A stretch of DNA of 64,000 nt from Stutzerimonas kunmingensis (GTDB taxonomy: Bacteria; Pseudomonadota; Gammaproteobacteria; Pseudomonadales; Pseudomonadaceae): the NCBI RefSeq assembly GCF_002929225.1, contig NZ_PISM01000018.1, forward strand, positions 310,001 to 374,000, written 5' to 3'. Positions 21,418 through 32,296 of the stretch are shown piece by piece (position 1 is the first letter of the stretch; every line of letters starts with the position of its first letter). The notes below the pieces were generated by a model that was not told where the DNA came from, did no database searches, and saw only the letters and a list, made by a program, of their open reading frames with translations. A program made the translations under genes and the position numbers.

Positions 21418-22221
21418 CTACGCATGACGCGGCATGTTACGCGCGTAGAAAATTTCCAGCATCTCGTGACGCAACCGTTTCTCGACCTGCTTGCGCTGCT
21501 CCGGAGAAAGATTGCTGGTCGCATCGCCGAACAGATAATTCTCCAGCTCGAAGTCCTTGAGCAGCATCTTGGTGTGGAACAGATTCTCCTGGTACACATT
21601 CACATCGGTCATCTGATAGACCGAGCGCGTGTCATCAGACAGGTAGTTCTGGATCGAGTTGATCTCGTGATCAATGAAGTGCTTCTTGCCCTCGACATCC
21701 CGGGTAAAACCGCGCACGCGATAATCCACGGTGACGATATCCGAATCGAACTGGTGGATCAGATAGTTGAGCGCCTTCAGCGGCGAGATAACGCCGCAGG
21801 TTGAAACATCAATATCGACGCGAAACGTGGCGATACCGTCCACCGGATGTATTTCCGGGTAGGTATGCACGGTGATGTGGCTTTTGTCGAGGTGCGCAAG
21901 GATGGTTTCGGGCAGCGGGCCAGGCGACTCCTCGATCTGACTGTCAGTTGGCGTCACCGGTTGTTCGGAGATCAGAATCGTCACGCTGGCGCCCTGCGGC
22001 TCGTAATCCTGGCGGGCAATGTTGAGTATGTTGGCGCCAATGATGTCTACAACATCGGTCAGAATCTGTGTAAGCCGCTCGGCGTCGTATTCTTCATCGA
22101 TGTACTGCACATATGCCTGCTGGTCTTCAGACGTCTCGGCATAGCAGATATCGTAGATGTTGAAGCTCAAGGTCTTGGTCAGGTTGTTGAACCCGTGAAG
22201 CTTGAGTTTGCTTTTCACCAT
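21418..22221 (-). CDS. speD: S-adenosylmethionine decarboxylase proenzyme
   Basis: Makes decarboxylated SAM for spermidine synthesis. It is self-cleaving with a pyruvoyl cofactor; the cleavage site is the Lys-Ser of [13 protein letters not shown] near residue 113. It has 267 residues, the long E. coli-type form. The start at 22221 ([20 protein letters not shown]) has AAGAGA nine bases upstream; ATGs at 22230 and further upstream are alternatives. The 160 bases beyond the start hold no gene I can see. Confidence 0.95.
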   Translation of the reverse strand: MVKSKLKLHGFNNLTKTLSFNIYDICYAETSEDQQAYVQYIDEEYDAERLTQILTDVVDIIGANILNIARQDYEPQGASVTILISEQPVTPTDSQIEESPGPLPETILAHLDKSHITVHTYPEIHPVDGIATFRVDIDVSTCGVISPLKALNYLIHQFDSDIVTVDYRVRGFTRDVEGKKHFIDHEINSIQNYLSDDTRSVYQMTDVNVYQENLFHTKMLLKDFELENYLFGDATSNLSPEQRKQVEKRLRHEMLEIFYARNMPRHA

Positions 22222-22429
22222 TGGAAACATTCTCTTGTCGGGGCTCATGCCCGTCGGACACCGAAGCATCTGAGCAGGACGGTAAACACCTCTTCGCGCC
22301 GGTGACGGCCGTTATTGCAATGGAATGAATGACACCCGAATCAATTGGGGCTGCGCATGATGCAGAGCGGGGGGGCTTGTCTAAAGCGTCACCAGACCCA
22401 CCCCCATCGATTGAGATAGCCGATAGCGG

Positions 22430-22852
22430 TCAGTCGAGTTCGACCATCTCGTAAGCATGGCTGATCTCGACGCCGGCACGACCAAGCATGATTGAGGCCG
22501 AGCAGTACTTCTCCGCCGAAAGCTCGACCGCGCGCTTGACCTGGGCCTCCTTCAGCGAGCGCCCCTTGACGACGAAACGCAGATGAATCTTGGTAAACAC
22601 CTTTGGGTCTTCGGATGCACGGTCGGCCTCAACGAAGACTTCGCAACTATCCACAGCCTGCCGCGACTTTTTCAGAATGCTCACTACATCGAAGTTACTG
22701 CAGCCACCCAGGCCAAGTAGCAGCATCTCCATAGGGCGTACGCCAAGGTTACGTCCGCCGTTCTCGGGCGGGCCATCCATCACCACGACATGTCCGCTGC
22801 CGGACTCGCCAAGGAACATCGCACCGTCGACCCATTGAATGCGCGCTTTCAT
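22430..22852 (-). CDS. OsmC family protein
   Basis: 140 residues starting MKARIQWVDGAMFLGESGSG, chosen at 22852 for the GGAGC sequence before it. The family pattern LLLGLGGCSNFDVVSILKK near 55 contains the first redox cysteine, and EKYCSASIMLG near 115 contains the second, as in OsmC/Ohr peroxide-reducing proteins. The family includes thiol-dependent peroxidases; the substrate here is unknown. It is divergent from vfr. Confidence 0.9.
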   Translation of the reverse strand: MKARIQWVDGAMFLGESGSGHVVVMDGPPENGGRNLGVRPMEMLLLGLGGCSNFDVVSILKKSRQAVDSCEVFVEADRASEDPKVFTKIHLRFVVKGRSLKEAQVKRAVELSAEKYCSASIMLGRAGVEISHAYEMVELD

Positions 22853-23064
22853 CGCCAGCTCCAATAAAAACAGGGCGGCTAGCTTAGCATGGGCCTTTAA
22901 ATCGACAGCGTCACATACGCGACTAAAGGTGCGTTGACCCACACGTTTCGCCTGTCGCAACTTTGCAACTGCTCCGCCTTGGTCTGTTAAGCTCACGAAA
23001 GCTGAATGACAGCCACATATAACAATAATCAGTCTTTATTGAATACTTATCCGGGACCCACAGC

Positions 23065-23709
23065 ATGGTAGCTATCTCTCTTACGCCCAAGATAAAGAAT
23101 ATCGACAAGTTGCTCGCCCATTGCCATAGACGGCGGTACACGGCGAAGAGCACGATCATTTACGCAGGCGACCGTTGCGAGTCGCTCTTTTTCATCGTCA
23201 AAGGCTCGGTCACCATCCTTATCGAGGATGACGACGGTCGCGAGATGATCATCGCCTATTTGAATGCAGGCGACTTTTTCGGAGAGATGGGGCTTTTCGA
23301 GAAAGAAGGGGCGGAAAAGGAACGCAGCGCCTGGGTCCGCGCAAAGACCGAATGTGAAGTTGCCGAACTGAGCTATGCGAAGTTTCGCGAGCTGACCCAG
23401 CAGGATCCGGACATCCTCTACGCCCTCGGCAGTCAGATGGCCGAGCGTCTGCGCAACACCACACGCAAGGTCGGCGACCTGGCCTTCCTCGACGTTACCG
23501 GCCGTGTCGCGCGTACCTTGCTCGACCTGTGCAAGCAGCCCGACGCCATGACTCATCCGGACGGCATGCAGATCAAGATCACCCGCCAGGAAATCGGCCG
23601 TATCGTCGGTTGCTCCCGCGAGATGGTCGGTCGGGTGCTCAAGAGCCTGGAAGCCCAGGGTCTCGTCTATGTCAAAGGCAAGACCATGGTGGTATTCGGC
23701 ACTCGCTGA
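23065..23709 (+). CDS. vfr: cAMP-responsive regulator Vfr (CRP family)
   Basis: Global regulator of virulence, motility and catabolic genes in Pseudomonas. It has 214 residues: the cyclic-nucleotide domain (about 15-130) with [14 protein letters not shown] and [16 protein letters not shown], then a winged HTH with [20 protein letters not shown] near 173-192. The ATG at 23065 follows GGGACCCACAGC. Its close match to P. aeruginosa Vfr and the neighbouring OsmC-trpC order support the name. Confidence 0.95.
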   Translation: MVAISLTPKIKNIDKLLAHCHRRRYTAKSTIIYAGDRCESLFFIVKGSVTILIEDDDGREMIIAYLNAGDFFGEMGLFEKEGAEKERSAWVRAKTECEVAELSYAKFRELTQQDPDILYALGSQMAERLRNTTRKVGDLAFLDVTGRVARTLLDLCKQPDAMTHPDGMQIKITRQEIGRIVGCSREMVGRVLKSLEAQGLVYVKGKTMVVFGTR

Positions 23710-23755
23710 TCCTTCAGACCGCTACCTGCCAGCGCGCAATGCGCGGGGCAGGCGG

Positions 23756-24598
23756 TCACTCCGGATCGGCAGCGACAGGGGCCGCACGGCCGCGCGAACG
23801 ATCAGGGTAGAACAGGCGCTGCAGCTCTACGCCAGGTTGCTCGGCGCGCATGAACGCCTCGCCCACCAGGAATGCGTAGACCAGGTTTATTTCCATCAGC
23901 TCGACATCGGCACGATTGAAGATCCCGCTCTCGGTCACCACCAGACGATCCTTTGGAATCCGCGGCAGCAGATCCAGCGTGGTTTCCAGATTGACCTCGA
24001 AGGTATGCAGGTTGCGGTTGTTGATGCCCACCAGCGGCGTTTCCAGACGCAGCGCACGTTCGAGTTCGGTAGCGTCGTGCACCTCTACCAGCACGTCCAG
24101 CCCCTGCTGCTTGGCCACCGCTGCCAGCTCGTGCATACGCGCATCGTCCAGTGCCGCGACGATCAGCAGAATGCAATCGGCGCCAAGCGCGCGCGCTTCG
24201 ATCACCTGATACGGGTCGATCATGAAATCCTTGCGGATAACCGGCAGCGAGCAAGCCGCCCGCGCCTGCTGCAGATATTCATCGGCGCCCTGAAAGAAAT
24301 CGATGTCGGTCAACACCGACAGGCAAGCAGCGCCCCCGGTCTCGTAGCTGGCGGCAATCTCGGCGGGCAGGAAGGGATCGCGAATGACCCCTTTACTCGG
24401 CGATGCCTTCTTCACCTCAGCGATAACGGCAGGCTCCTTGCTGCGCACCCGGCGCTCAAGCGCGGCCGCGAAGCCACGCACCGGATCGGCAGCTGCGGCA
24501 CGCTGCTCCAGCTCACCCAGCCCGACCTGGCGACTGCGCTGCGCAACCTCCTCGAACTTGCGGGCGATGATCTTCTCCAGAACGGTCGGCACGCTCAC
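23756..24598 (-). CDS. trpC: Indole-3-glycerol phosphate synthase
   Basis: Ring-closing step of tryptophan synthesis. It has 280 residues and a GTG start preceded by AGGAGAA. The TIM-barrel motifs are [16 protein letters not shown] (near 57), [15 protein letters not shown] (near 113) and [16 protein letters not shown] (near 210). It overlaps the trpD stop by four bases. Pseudomonas TrpC is monofunctional, without the fused TrpF of enterics. Confidence 0.98.
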   Translation of the reverse strand: MSVPTVLEKIIARKFEEVAQRSRQVGLGELEQRAAAADPVRGFAAALERRVRSKEPAVIAEVKKASPSKGVIRDPFLPAEIAASYETGGAACLSVLTDIDFFQGADEYLQQARAACSLPVIRKDFMIDPYQVIEARALGADCILLIVAALDDARMHELAAVAKQQGLDVLVEVHDATELERALRLETPLVGINNRNLHTFEVNLETTLDLLPRIPKDRLVVTESGIFNRADVELMEINLVYAFLVGEAFMRAEQPGVELQRLFYPDRSRGRAAPVAADPE

Positions 24599-25641
24599 TT
24601 TTGATTCTCCTGCTTGAATACCGCGGTGAAGGAAACCAGCTCCTCCAGCTTGTCACGCGCCAACCCGGTGCTGAGGGCATCGTGGGCCATCTCGACACCC
24701 TGCTTCAGGCTGCTCGCCAGATCGGCTGCGTAAAGCGCAGCGCCAGCGTTGAGCACGATCATGTCGGCAGCCTTCTGCCCGTTCTCGCTCTGCCGACGCC
24801 CCAGCGCATCGCGGATCAAGGCCAGCGAGCCCTGAGCGTCCTCTACGTTCAGGCCGATCAAGCTCTGGCTCTTGATGCCAAAGTCCTCGGGCTGAATGCT
24901 GTATTCACGGATCTCACCATCCTTCAGCTCGGCAACATGCGTCGGCGCGGCGAGGCTGATCTCGTCCAGCCCATCCTGCGCATGCACCACCAGCACATGC
25001 TTGCTGCCCAGACGCGCCAGCACTTCGGCCATCGGCCGGCACAATGCCTTGCTGAACACGCCAAGCACCTGATGGCGGACGCCGGCCGGGTTGGCCATGG
25101 GGCCGAGGATATTGAACAGCGTACGTAGGCCGAGTTCGCGGCGCGGGCCGGCCGCATGCTTCATGGCGCCATGATGGGCCGGGGCGAACATGAAGCCGAC
25201 GCCGACCGTATCGACACTGCGCGCCACCTGCTCGGGCGTCAGGTCGAGGAAGACCCCGGCCGCCTCGAGCAGATCGGCGCTGCCGCTCTTGCCGGATACC
25301 GCGCGGTTACCGTGCTTCGCGACCTTGCCGCCAGCGGCCGCAACGACGAACGAGGCGGCAGTGGACACGTTGAAGATATTCATGCCGTCGCCACCGGTGC
25401 CACAGGTGTCGACAAGCTTGTCGGTGTCGAAACGCACCGGGGCGGCAAGCTCACGCATGACCTGCACCGCGCCGACGATCTCGTCGATGGTTTCGCTCTT
25501 CATGCGCATGCCCATGAGGAACGCACCGACCTGCGCATCAGTGCATTGACCGGTCATGATCTGCCGCATCACCGCCTGCATCTCTTCGGTGGTCAGGTCC
25601 AGCTGACCGACGATGCGGTTGAGGGCTTCCTTGATATCCAT
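24595..25641 (-). CDS. trpD: Anthranilate phosphoribosyltransferase
   Basis: Second step of the tryptophan branch, transferring phosphoribose to anthranilate. It has 348 residues starting [20 protein letters not shown]. The PRPP site is [18 protein letters not shown] near 78, with [19 protein letters not shown] near 108. Its start overlaps the trpG stop (TGATG). It is not fused to a glutaminase domain. Confidence 0.98.
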   Translation of the reverse strand: MDIKEALNRIVGQLDLTTEEMQAVMRQIMTGQCTDAQVGAFLMGMRMKSETIDEIVGAVQVMRELAAPVRFDTDKLVDTCGTGGDGMNIFNVSTAASFVVAAAGGKVAKHGNRAVSGKSGSADLLEAAGVFLDLTPEQVARSVDTVGVGFMFAPAHHGAMKHAAGPRRELGLRTLFNILGPMANPAGVRHQVLGVFSKALCRPMAEVLARLGSKHVLVVHAQDGLDEISLAAPTHVAELKDGEIREYSIQPEDFGIKSQSLIGLNVEDAQGSLALIRDALGRRQSENGQKAADMIVLNAGAALYAADLASSLKQGVEMAHDALSTGLARDKLEELVSFTAVFKQENQK

Positions 25642-26234
25642 CAGCGCACGCCTCCGGTCTGCTTCAGAAAATTCGCGAACAGCTCATGGCCCTGTTCGGT
25701 GAGGATCGATTCGGGGTGGAACTGCACGCCCTCGATGTTCAGCGTCTTGTGTCGCAAGCCCATGATCTCGTCGACCGAGCCATCCTCCAGCTGGGTCCAC
25801 GCCGTGATCTCCAGGGACTCGGGCAATGTCTCGCGCTTGACCACCAGCGAGTGGTAACGGGTGACGGTCAGCGGATTATTGAGCCCGGAGAACACACCCT
25901 GGTCATGGTGAAACACCGGGCTGGTCTTGCCGTGCATGGCCTGCCGAGCACGTACCACATCGCCACCGAAGGCCTGACCGATGCTCTGGTGGCCGAGGCA
26001 AACGCCGAGAATGGGCAACTTGCCGGCGAAATGACGGATCAGCTCCAGCGACACACCCGCCTCGTTCGGCGTGCACGGGCCCGGCGAGACGACGATGCGC
26101 TCCGGATTCAGCGCTTCGATCTCGGCCACGCTCAGCTCGTCGTTGCGCACCACCTTGACGTCGGCACCAAGCTCGCCGAGGTACTGCACGACGTTGTAGG
26201 TAAAGGAATCGTAGTTATCGAGCATCAACAGCAT
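25641..26234 (-). CDS. trpG: Anthranilate synthase glutaminase subunit
   Basis: Supplies ammonia from glutamine to TrpE; it may also serve para-aminobenzoate synthesis. It has 197 residues from ATG 26234, preceded by GGAGAACTGATC. Catalytic Cys is in [15 protein letters not shown] near 80, and the His-Glu pair is in [11 protein letters not shown] near 170. It begins two bases after the trpE stop, so all four trp genes form one transcript. Confidence 0.98.
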   Translation of the reverse strand: MLLMLDNYDSFTYNVVQYLGELGADVKVVRNDELSVAEIEALNPERIVVSPGPCTPNEAGVSLELIRHFAGKLPILGVCLGHQSIGQAFGGDVVRARQAMHGKTSPVFHHDQGVFSGLNNPLTVTRYHSLVVKRETLPESLEITAWTQLEDGSVDEIMGLRHKTLNIEGVQFHPESILTEQGHELFANFLKQTGGVR

Positions 26235-26236
26235 GA

Positions 26237-27721
26237 TCAGTTCTCCTGCTGGTCGCGTTCGGCCAGGGCCACCGCACGGAACATGGCGCGGCGCTTGTTC
26301 AGGGTCTCTTCCCATTCGAGTGCCGGCTGCGAGTCGGCGACGATGCCGGCACCGGCCTGCACGTGCAGCTCGCCGTCCTTGATCACCGCGGTACGAATTG
26401 CGATGGCGGTATCCATGTTGCCGTTCCAGGCCAGATAGCCGACCGCGCCGCCGTAAACGCCACGCTTGACCGGCTCGAGTTCGTCGATGATTTCCATGGC
26501 GCGAATCTTCGGTGCACCTGAGAGCGTGCCGGCCGGCAGGATCGCGCGCAGCGCGTCCATCGCCGTCAATGGCGCCTTGAGCTGGCCGGTGACGTTGGAA
26601 ACGATGTGCATGACATTCGAATAGCGCTCGATGACCATCTTCTCGGTAAGCCGCACCGTGCCGGTCTCGGCGACACGACCGACGTCGTTGCGCCCCAGGT
26701 CGATCAGCATCAGGTGTTCGGCAAGCTCCTTGGCATCGCTGAGCAGGTCCTGCTCCAACGCCAGATCAGCTTCTTCGTTGGCACCGCGTGGACGCGTGCC
26801 GGCGATGGGGCGGACCGTGACCAGGCCTTCCTCGACCCGCACCAGCACTTCTGGCGACGACCCCACCACGTGGAAGTCACCGAAGTTGAAGAAGTACATG
26901 TAGGGCGTCGGGTTGAAGCAACGCAGCGCGCGGTACAGATCGATGGGTGCGGCCTTGAACGGGATCGACATGCGCTGGGAAATCACTACCTGCATGCAGT
27001 CGCCGGCGAGGATGTAGTCCTTGATGCGGTTGACCGCCTGCTCGTAATCCTCGCGGCTGAAGCTGGAGCGGAAGGTCGGCTCGGCGCCGTTGCTCTTTTC
27101 GAAATCCAGGCCCAGGCGCGGCGTGATCGACTGGCGCAGCTTTGCCCGCAGCGCTTGCAAGCGAGCCTGGCCCGCCTCGTAGGCGTCCGGCTGCGACGGG
27201 TCGACCAGCACGATGCAGTGCAGCTTGCCAGCGAGGTTGTCGAACACCACCACGGCGTCGGACACCATCAGCAGGATATCCGGCGTGCCCAACGGATCGG
27301 GATTGGGGCAGTTACCCAGTTTGCGTTCGACATAACGCACGCTGTCGTAGCCAAAGTAGCCCACCAGGCCGCCATTGAAGCGCGGCAGGCCCTCCACCGG
27401 CGCGACGCGGTAGCGCTGCTGGAAGGACTCGACGAACGCCAGCGGATCTTCGACCTCACAGGTTTCGGTCTCGACGCCATCGGTAGTTATGCTGATGCGG
27501 TGATCCTGCACGCGCATTACAGTGCGGCAAGGCAGACCGATGATCGAATAGCGCCCCCACTTCTCGCCGCCCTGGACGGACTCGAGCAGGTAGGAATTCG
27601 GCGCATCGGCCAGTTTCAGGTATAGCGACAACGGGGTGTCGAAGTCGGCGAGGGTCTCGAACGACAGGGGAATGCGGTTATGGCCTTCGGCGGCCAAACG
27701 CAGGAATTCTTCGCGGGTCAT
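26237..27721 (-). CDS. trpE: Anthranilate synthase component I
   Basis: Converts chorismate to anthranilate. It has 494 residues starting [20 protein letters not shown]. The feedback site [15 protein letters not shown] (near 44) and the chorismate-binding motifs [15 protein letters not shown] (near 305) and [18 protein letters not shown] (near 405) are present. A Trp-rich leader peptide and hairpins precede it, so attenuation by tRNA-Trp charging is likely. Confidence 0.98.
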   Translation of the reverse strand: MTREEFLRLAAEGHNRIPLSFETLADFDTPLSLYLKLADAPNSYLLESVQGGEKWGRYSIIGLPCRTVMRVQDHRISITTDGVETETCEVEDPLAFVESFQQRYRVAPVEGLPRFNGGLVGYFGYDSVRYVERKLGNCPNPDPLGTPDILLMVSDAVVVFDNLAGKLHCIVLVDPSQPDAYEAGQARLQALRAKLRQSITPRLGLDFEKSNGAEPTFRSSFSREDYEQAVNRIKDYILAGDCMQVVISQRMSIPFKAAPIDLYRALRCFNPTPYMYFFNFGDFHVVGSSPEVLVRVEEGLVTVRPIAGTRPRGANEEADLALEQDLLSDAKELAEHLMLIDLGRNDVGRVAETGTVRLTEKMVIERYSNVMHIVSNVTGQLKAPLTAMDALRAILPAGTLSGAPKIRAMEIIDELEPVKRGVYGGAVGYLAWNGNMDTAIAIRTAVIKDGELHVQAGAGIVADSQPALEWEETLNKRRAMFRAVALAERDQQEN

Positions 27722-27791
27722 GTCAGCCTCGTGGTCTGAGGAGGGTTCGAACGAACAACGGCAAACGCGCCGGCCTGGCCGGCAGGAAAAG

Positions 27792-27836
27792 TCAGGCGCG
27801 CCAGCGCCAACGGGCCAGGGCCTTGATGACTTTCAT
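27792..27836 (-). promoter_or_regulatory. Candidate trpE leader peptide (attenuator)
   Basis: A 14-codon frame, [14 protein letters not shown], ends 70 bases before trpE. It has two Trp codons (TGG) separated by one Arg; an extended GTG start at 27857 or 27860 would add a third Trp. Around and after its stop are GC-rich inverted repeats (GGCGC-TGGC-type near the Trp codons; GCCGG/CCGGC at about 27771-27785). A clear T-run after the second hairpin is not seen. In P. putida trpE is known to be controlled by attenuation. Between gph and trpE nothing else is visible. Confidence 0.65.
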
Positions 27837-27900
27837 CCATTGTCTGCGGGTGAGCACCACGAGCGGATCTCTTCGGGGGGTCAAAAAGAGTCCGGCCACA

Positions 27901-28602
27901 CTAGCGCAGCCCCGGAGCCGAAGCAACCAGCTCGCGCAGGTTGTCGAGCACCAGCGCTGGCTGCTCATTCGCGATGGGCTCGCCGTGGTTGTAGCCATAA
28001 GTGAGCGCGACACAGGGGACCGCCGCCGCCTTCGCAGCCCGCACGTCATTGCGCGAATCCCCCACGAACAGCGATTCGCGGGGCGCAACGCCCGCCTTGT
28101 CCATCACCCAGAACAGCGCCGCCGGATCGGGCTTCTGCTGCGGCAAGGTATCGCCACCGACCAGCCACTGGAAGTAACCGGCCAGCCCCTTCTCCTCCAG
28201 CAGCGGTTCGATGAACTGCGCCGGCTTGTTGGTGATGATCGCCAGCTTCACCTCGCGCTCGCGCAGCCAATCCAGGCATTCGCGAACGCCCGGATAGACG
28301 GTGGTTAGCTCATGGCCGCCGGAGTATGCCTGCATGAACAGCGCCAGCGCCTCATCGGCCAGCTCGTCGGCCACACCGTCATGGTTCAGCTGACCGGCCA
28401 ATGCGCGACGCACCAGCACGCGCGAGCCATTGCCGACCCAGTCGCGCACCCGCTCGATGCCGGCGGGCTCGCGACCAAGCAGCATCAACATCTTGTCCAC
28501 CGCCGCGGCCAGGTCCGGCACTGAATCCATCAGGGTGCCGTCCAGGTCGAACATCACCAGCCGTGGCAATTTGCCGTCGAACAGTTGCTCCAGGCGAGTC
28601 AT
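27901..28602 (-). CDS. gph: Phosphoglycolate phosphatase
   Basis: HAD-superfamily phosphatase that removes 2-phosphoglycolate, for example from repair of oxidative DNA breaks. It has 233 residues. The nucleophile motif is [16 protein letters not shown] near 18, the Lys region is [16 protein letters not shown] near 120, and the acidic motif is [17 protein letters not shown] near 185. Its start overlaps the rpe stop by four bases. Confidence 0.93.
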   Translation of the reverse strand: MTRLEQLFDGKLPRLVMFDLDGTLMDSVPDLAAAVDKMLMLLGREPAGIERVRDWVGNGSRVLVRRALAGQLNHDGVADELADEALALFMQAYSGGHELTTVYPGVRECLDWLREREVKLAIITNKPAQFIEPLLEEKGLAGYFQWLVGGDTLPQQKPDPAALFWVMDKAGVAPRESLFVGDSRNDVRAAKAAAVPCVALTYGYNHGEPIANEQPALVLDNLRELVASAPGLR

Positions 28603-29273
28603 GGCCGGGCAAGCGCCAGCTCGGCGCGCATCTGGTCGATCACGGCTTTGTAATCCGGCTGGTTGAAGATCGCCGAGCCGGCAACGAAGGTATCGGCGCC
28701 CGCCGCAGCGATTTCGCGGATGTTCTTCGGATTGACGCCACCATCGATCTCCAGGCGAATCTCGCGACCGCTGGCGTCGATCAGCGCACGCGCTTCGCGC
28801 AGCTTGTCCAACGTGTTAGGAATGAATTTCTGTCCGCCGAAACCCGGGTTGACGCTCATCAGCAAGACCATGTCGACCTTGTCCATGACGTACTTGAGCA
28901 CGTCCAGCGGCGTGGCCGGGTTGAACACCAGGCCGGCCTTGGCACCGCCGTCCTTGATCAGCTGCAGCGAACGGTCGATGTGCTCCGAGGCTTCCGGGTG
29001 AAAGGTGATGTAAGTCGCGCCGGCCTCAAGGAAGTCGCCGATCATGCGATCCACCGGCTTGACCATCAGATGCACGTCGATGGGCGCGGTCACGCCGTGC
29101 TTGCGCAGCGCCGAGCAGACCATCGGGCCGATGGTCAGATTGGGGACGTAGTGATTGTCCATCACATCGAAATGGACGATGTCGGCGCCAGCGGCCAGCA
29201 CGTTGTCCACTTCCTCACCCAGACGGGCGAAATTGGCGGAAAGAATCGAAGGGGCGATAGCGAACGGCTGCAT
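28599..29273 (-). CDS. rpe: Ribulose-phosphate 3-epimerase
   Basis: Pentose-phosphate enzyme interconverting ribulose-5-P and xylulose-5-P. It has 224 residues from ATG 29273, [20 protein letters not shown]; the upstream in-frame ATG at 29309 lies beyond the conserved N-terminus. Metal-binding motifs are [18 protein letters not shown] (near 33) and [14 protein letters not shown] (near 175). It heads the rpe-gph unit that leads toward trpE. Confidence 0.97.
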   Translation of the reverse strand: MQPFAIAPSILSANFARLGEEVDNVLAAGADIVHFDVMDNHYVPNLTIGPMVCSALRKHGVTAPIDVHLMVKPVDRMIGDFLEAGATYITFHPEASEHIDRSLQLIKDGGAKAGLVFNPATPLDVLKYVMDKVDMVLLMSVNPGFGGQKFIPNTLDKLREARALIDASGREIRLEIDGGVNPKNIREIAAAGADTFVAGSAIFNQPDYKAVIDQMRAELALARP

Positions 29274-29378
29274 GACGACCTCGGGTAGCACGGGCGGAAT
29301 GCCGCGCATTGTACCCGAGGGTCAGGGTTGCGGCGCGCCTGACATTCATTGCGGATGCCGGCGAGCCGCTAGGTCGGA

Positions 29379-30659
29379 TCAGGTCAGCTCATCGAAGCAC
29401 TCACCGATGATGGCCAGGCCACGGTCGAGCAGTTCGTCTTCCGCAGTCAGCGGCACCAGCACACGCAGCACGTTGTAGTAGGTGCCACAGGACAGCAGGA
29501 TCAGCCCCTTCTCCCGCGCCCGGGCGACGATCTGCGAGGTCAGGGCCGCAGCCGGTCGCGCATGATCGCCGTCCTCGAACAGCTCGATTGCGATCATCGC
29601 GCCCAATCCGCGCACCTCGGCGATCTGTGGGTGGCGCGCCTGAATCGCCTGGAGTCCGGCGACGAGCTTCTGCGCCACCGCCTGACAGCGCTCCAGTAGC
29701 CGTTCTTCCTCGAAGATCTCCAGCACCGCCAGCGCGGCTGCACAGGACAGCGGATTGCCGGCGTAGGTGCCGCCCAGCCCGCCGGGCGCAATGGCATCCA
29801 TGATCTCGGCCTTGCCGCACACGCCGGCAATCGGGAAACCACCGCCAACAGACTTGGCGAAGGTGGTCAGGTCGGCGACCACACCCATCTGTTCCATGGC
29901 GAAGAAGGTGCCGGTACGCCCGGCGCCGGTCTGCACTTCGTCGGCGATCAGCAGGATGCCGTGCTCGTCGCACAGTGCGCGCAGGCGAGCCATGAAATCC
30001 TTCGGCGCGACATTGAAGCCGCCCTCGCCCTGCACCGGCTCGATGATGATTGCGGCGATGTCGCGTGGCTCGGCGTCGTTCTTGAAGATGCGCTCGATGC
30101 TGGCGATCGAGTCATCGACGCTGACGCCATGAATGGCGCAGGGGTACAGCGCACGGAAGATACCGCCGGGCATCAGGCCCATTCCAGCGGAGTACGGCGC
30201 GACCTTGCCGGTCAGCCCCAGGGTCATCATGGTGCGGCCATGGTAGGCGCCGGTGAAGGCGATCACGCCGGCACGCCCGGTGGCGGCGCGGGCGATCTTC
30301 ACCGCGTTTTCCACCGCCTCGGAGCCGGTAGTGACAAGCAGGGTCTTCTTGGCGAAATCACCCGGCACCCGCGCGTTGATCTTCTCGCACAGCTCGACGT
30401 AGGGCTCGTAGGCCAGCACCTGGAAGCAGGTGTGGGTGAGCTTGTGCAGCTGATCTTCCACCGCCTTGACGATCTTCGGGTGCAGGTGACCGGTATTCAG
30501 CACGGCGATGCCACCGGCGAAATCGATGAACTCGCGGCCTTCGACGTCGACCACGCTGCTGTTCTTCGCGTGATCGGCAAATATCGGATGGATCTGGCCG
30601 ACGCCACGGGGAACGGCGGCGACACGGCGTTGCATAAGGGATTCGTTGGTCTTGCTCAT
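29379..30659 (-). CDS. gabT: 4-aminobutyrate aminotransferase
   Basis: PLP enzyme that moves the amino group of GABA (or 5-aminovalerate) to 2-oxoglutarate. It has 426 residues. The PLP-contacting LLIADEVQTGAGRTG lies near 235 and the Schiff-base Lys is in TTFAKSVGGGFPIAG near 265. It follows gabD after 158 bases. Its position behind the agt transporter suggests it breaks down the imported substrate; GABA versus 5-aminovalerate cannot be decided from sequence. Confidence 0.93.
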   Translation of the reverse strand: MSKTNESLMQRRVAAVPRGVGQIHPIFADHAKNSSVVDVEGREFIDFAGGIAVLNTGHLHPKIVKAVEDQLHKLTHTCFQVLAYEPYVELCEKINARVPGDFAKKTLLVTTGSEAVENAVKIARAATGRAGVIAFTGAYHGRTMMTLGLTGKVAPYSAGMGLMPGGIFRALYPCAIHGVSVDDSIASIERIFKNDAEPRDIAAIIIEPVQGEGGFNVAPKDFMARLRALCDEHGILLIADEVQTGAGRTGTFFAMEQMGVVADLTTFAKSVGGGFPIAGVCGKAEIMDAIAPGGLGGTYAGNPLSCAAALAVLEIFEEERLLERCQAVAQKLVAGLQAIQARHPQIAEVRGLGAMIAIELFEDGDHARPAAALTSQIVARAREKGLILLSCGTYYNVLRVLVPLTAEDELLDRGLAIIGECFDELT

Positions 30660-30779
30660 AAGCTCCTCGGTAGCCGCTCATCGTCGGCACGGGTCATGAA
30701 GAACGCCAGGAAGCGGGCGCGGCAGCATACGATGATCGACTGCCGCGCCATCCAAAGCGTTCGGATTACAGTAAAACTC

Positions 30780-30797
30780 CGTGCATTATTTTGCACG
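30780..30797. repeat. Short inverted repeat between gabD and gabT
   Basis: Arms CGTGCA and TGCACG with a six-base A/T loop. On the minus strand the hairpin is followed by GAGTTTTAC, so it may be a weak terminator after gabD or a stabilising hairpin. The rest of the 158-base gap shows no gene. Confidence 0.4.
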
Positions 30798-30817
30798 CCT
30801 GTTTTAGGCCGCAGGCG

Positions 30818-32284
30818 TCAGATACCGCCCAGGCACAGGTATTTGATTTCCACGTATTCATCCAGGCCGTACTTCGAACCTTCACGGCCGAGGCCGGATG
30901 CCTTCATGCCGCCGAACGGCGCCACCTCGGTGGAGATCACCCCGGTGTTGATGCCGACCATGCCGTACTCCAATGCCTCGGCGACGCGGAACACCCGGCT
31001 CAGGTCGCGGGCGTAGAAATAGGCGGCGAGGCCGAACTCGGTGTCGTTGGCCTGGCGGATCACCTCAGTCTCGTCGCGGAAGCGGAACAACGGCGCCAGC
31101 GGGCCGAAGGTTTCCTCGCGCGCCACGGCCATCTCGGCAGTGACGCCGCCCACCAGCGTCGGCTCGAAGAAGTTGCCACCCAGCGCATGGGGTTTGCCGC
31201 CGGTCAGCAGGGTGGCGCCCTTGGCGAGGGCGTCCTGCAGATGGCGCTGCACCTTGGCCACTGCCGCGGCATCGATCAGCGGACCGGTAGTGACGCCCTC
31301 CTCCGCACCGTTGCCGACCTTCAGCCGCGCCACCGCAGCGGAAAGTTTGTCGACGAAGGCGTCGTAGATGCCGTCCTGTACGTAGATGCGGTTGGCACAC
31401 ACGCAGGTCTGCCCGGCATTGCGGTACTTGGAGATCATCGCGCCCTCGACCGCCGCATCCAGATCGGCGTCGTCGAAGACGATAAAGGGCGCGTTACCGC
31501 CCAGCTCCAGCGAGAGCTTCTTCAGCGTCGGCGCGCACTGCTGCATCAGCTTGATGCCCACCGCCGTCGAGCCGGTGAACGAGAGCTTGCGCACGATAGG
31601 GTTTTCACAGAGTTCGCCACCCACCTCACGGGACGTGGCGGCATCGGCGGTGATCACGCTGAACAGTCCCGCCGGGATGCCCGCACGCTCGGCGAGCGCG
31701 GCCAGCGCCAGTGCGGAAAACGGTGTTTGTGGTGCCGGCTTGAGGACCATGGCACAACCGGCCGCCAGCGCCGGGCCGGCCTTGCGGGTGATCATGGCGC
31801 TGGGAAAATTCCACGGCGTGATCGCCGCGGTGACGCCGACCGGCTCCTTCTGCACCAGGATGCGCTTGTCGCCGGCATGGGCAGGAATCACATCGCCATA
31901 CAGGCGCTTGCCCTCCTCGGCGAACCACTCGAGAAAGGATGCGGCGTAGGCTACCTCGCCCCGCGCCTCGGCCAACGGCTTGCCCTGTTCGGCGGTCATG
32001 ATCCGCGCCAGGTCTTCCTGATTCTCCAGCATCAACTCGTACCAGCGCCGCAGGCGCCCGGCGCGCTCCTTGGCAGTCAGCGCGCGCCAGGCGGGTTGTG
32101 CCGCCTGGGCGGCTTCGATGGCGCGGCGGGTTTCGCCGCGGCCCATGTTCGGCACGGCGCCGATCAGCTCGCCGGTGGCCGGATTGAAGATTTCGGTGCG
32201 CGCGCCACTGTCGGCCTCGCACCACTCACCGTTGAGATAGGCGGTTTGGCGCAACAGATCGGGTTGCCCAAGTTGCAGAGTCAT
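30818..32284 (-). CDS. gabD: NADP-dependent succinate-semialdehyde dehydrogenase
   Basis: Oxidises succinate (or glutarate) semialdehyde, the product of the aminotransferase. It has 488 residues. Catalytic Glu is in LSLELGGNAPFIVFDDAD near 260 and catalytic Cys in AGQTCVCANRIYV near 295; ITPWNFPSAMITRKAGPALA near 155 is the cofactor region. It starts 12 bases after the agtD stop, so it is very probably in the transporter operon. It could equally be the glutarate semialdehyde enzyme (DavD). Confidence 0.93.
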   Translation of the reverse strand: MTLQLGQPDLLRQTAYLNGEWCEADSGARTEIFNPATGELIGAVPNMGRGETRRAIEAAQAAQPAWRALTAKERAGRLRRWYELMLENQEDLARIMTAEQGKPLAEARGEVAYAASFLEWFAEEGKRLYGDVIPAHAGDKRILVQKEPVGVTAAITPWNFPSAMITRKAGPALAAGCAMVLKPAPQTPFSALALAALAERAGIPAGLFSVITADAATSREVGGELCENPIVRKLSFTGSTAVGIKLMQQCAPTLKKLSLELGGNAPFIVFDDADLDAAVEGAMISKYRNAGQTCVCANRIYVQDGIYDAFVDKLSAAVARLKVGNGAEEGVTTGPLIDAAAVAKVQRHLQDALAKGATLLTGGKPHALGGNFFEPTLVGGVTAEMAVAREETFGPLAPLFRFRDETEVIRQANDTEFGLAAYFYARDLSRVFRVAEALEYGMVGINTGVISTEVAPFGGMKASGLGREGSKYGLDEYVEIKYLCLGGI

Positions 32285-32296
32285 GTGCGTATTCCG

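Noticed and set aside
22980..23010. CRP/Vfr-like half site (TTAAGCTCACGA) in the OsmC-vfr gap
   Set aside because: Only one half matches a known consensus, so autoregulation of vfr cannot be supported.
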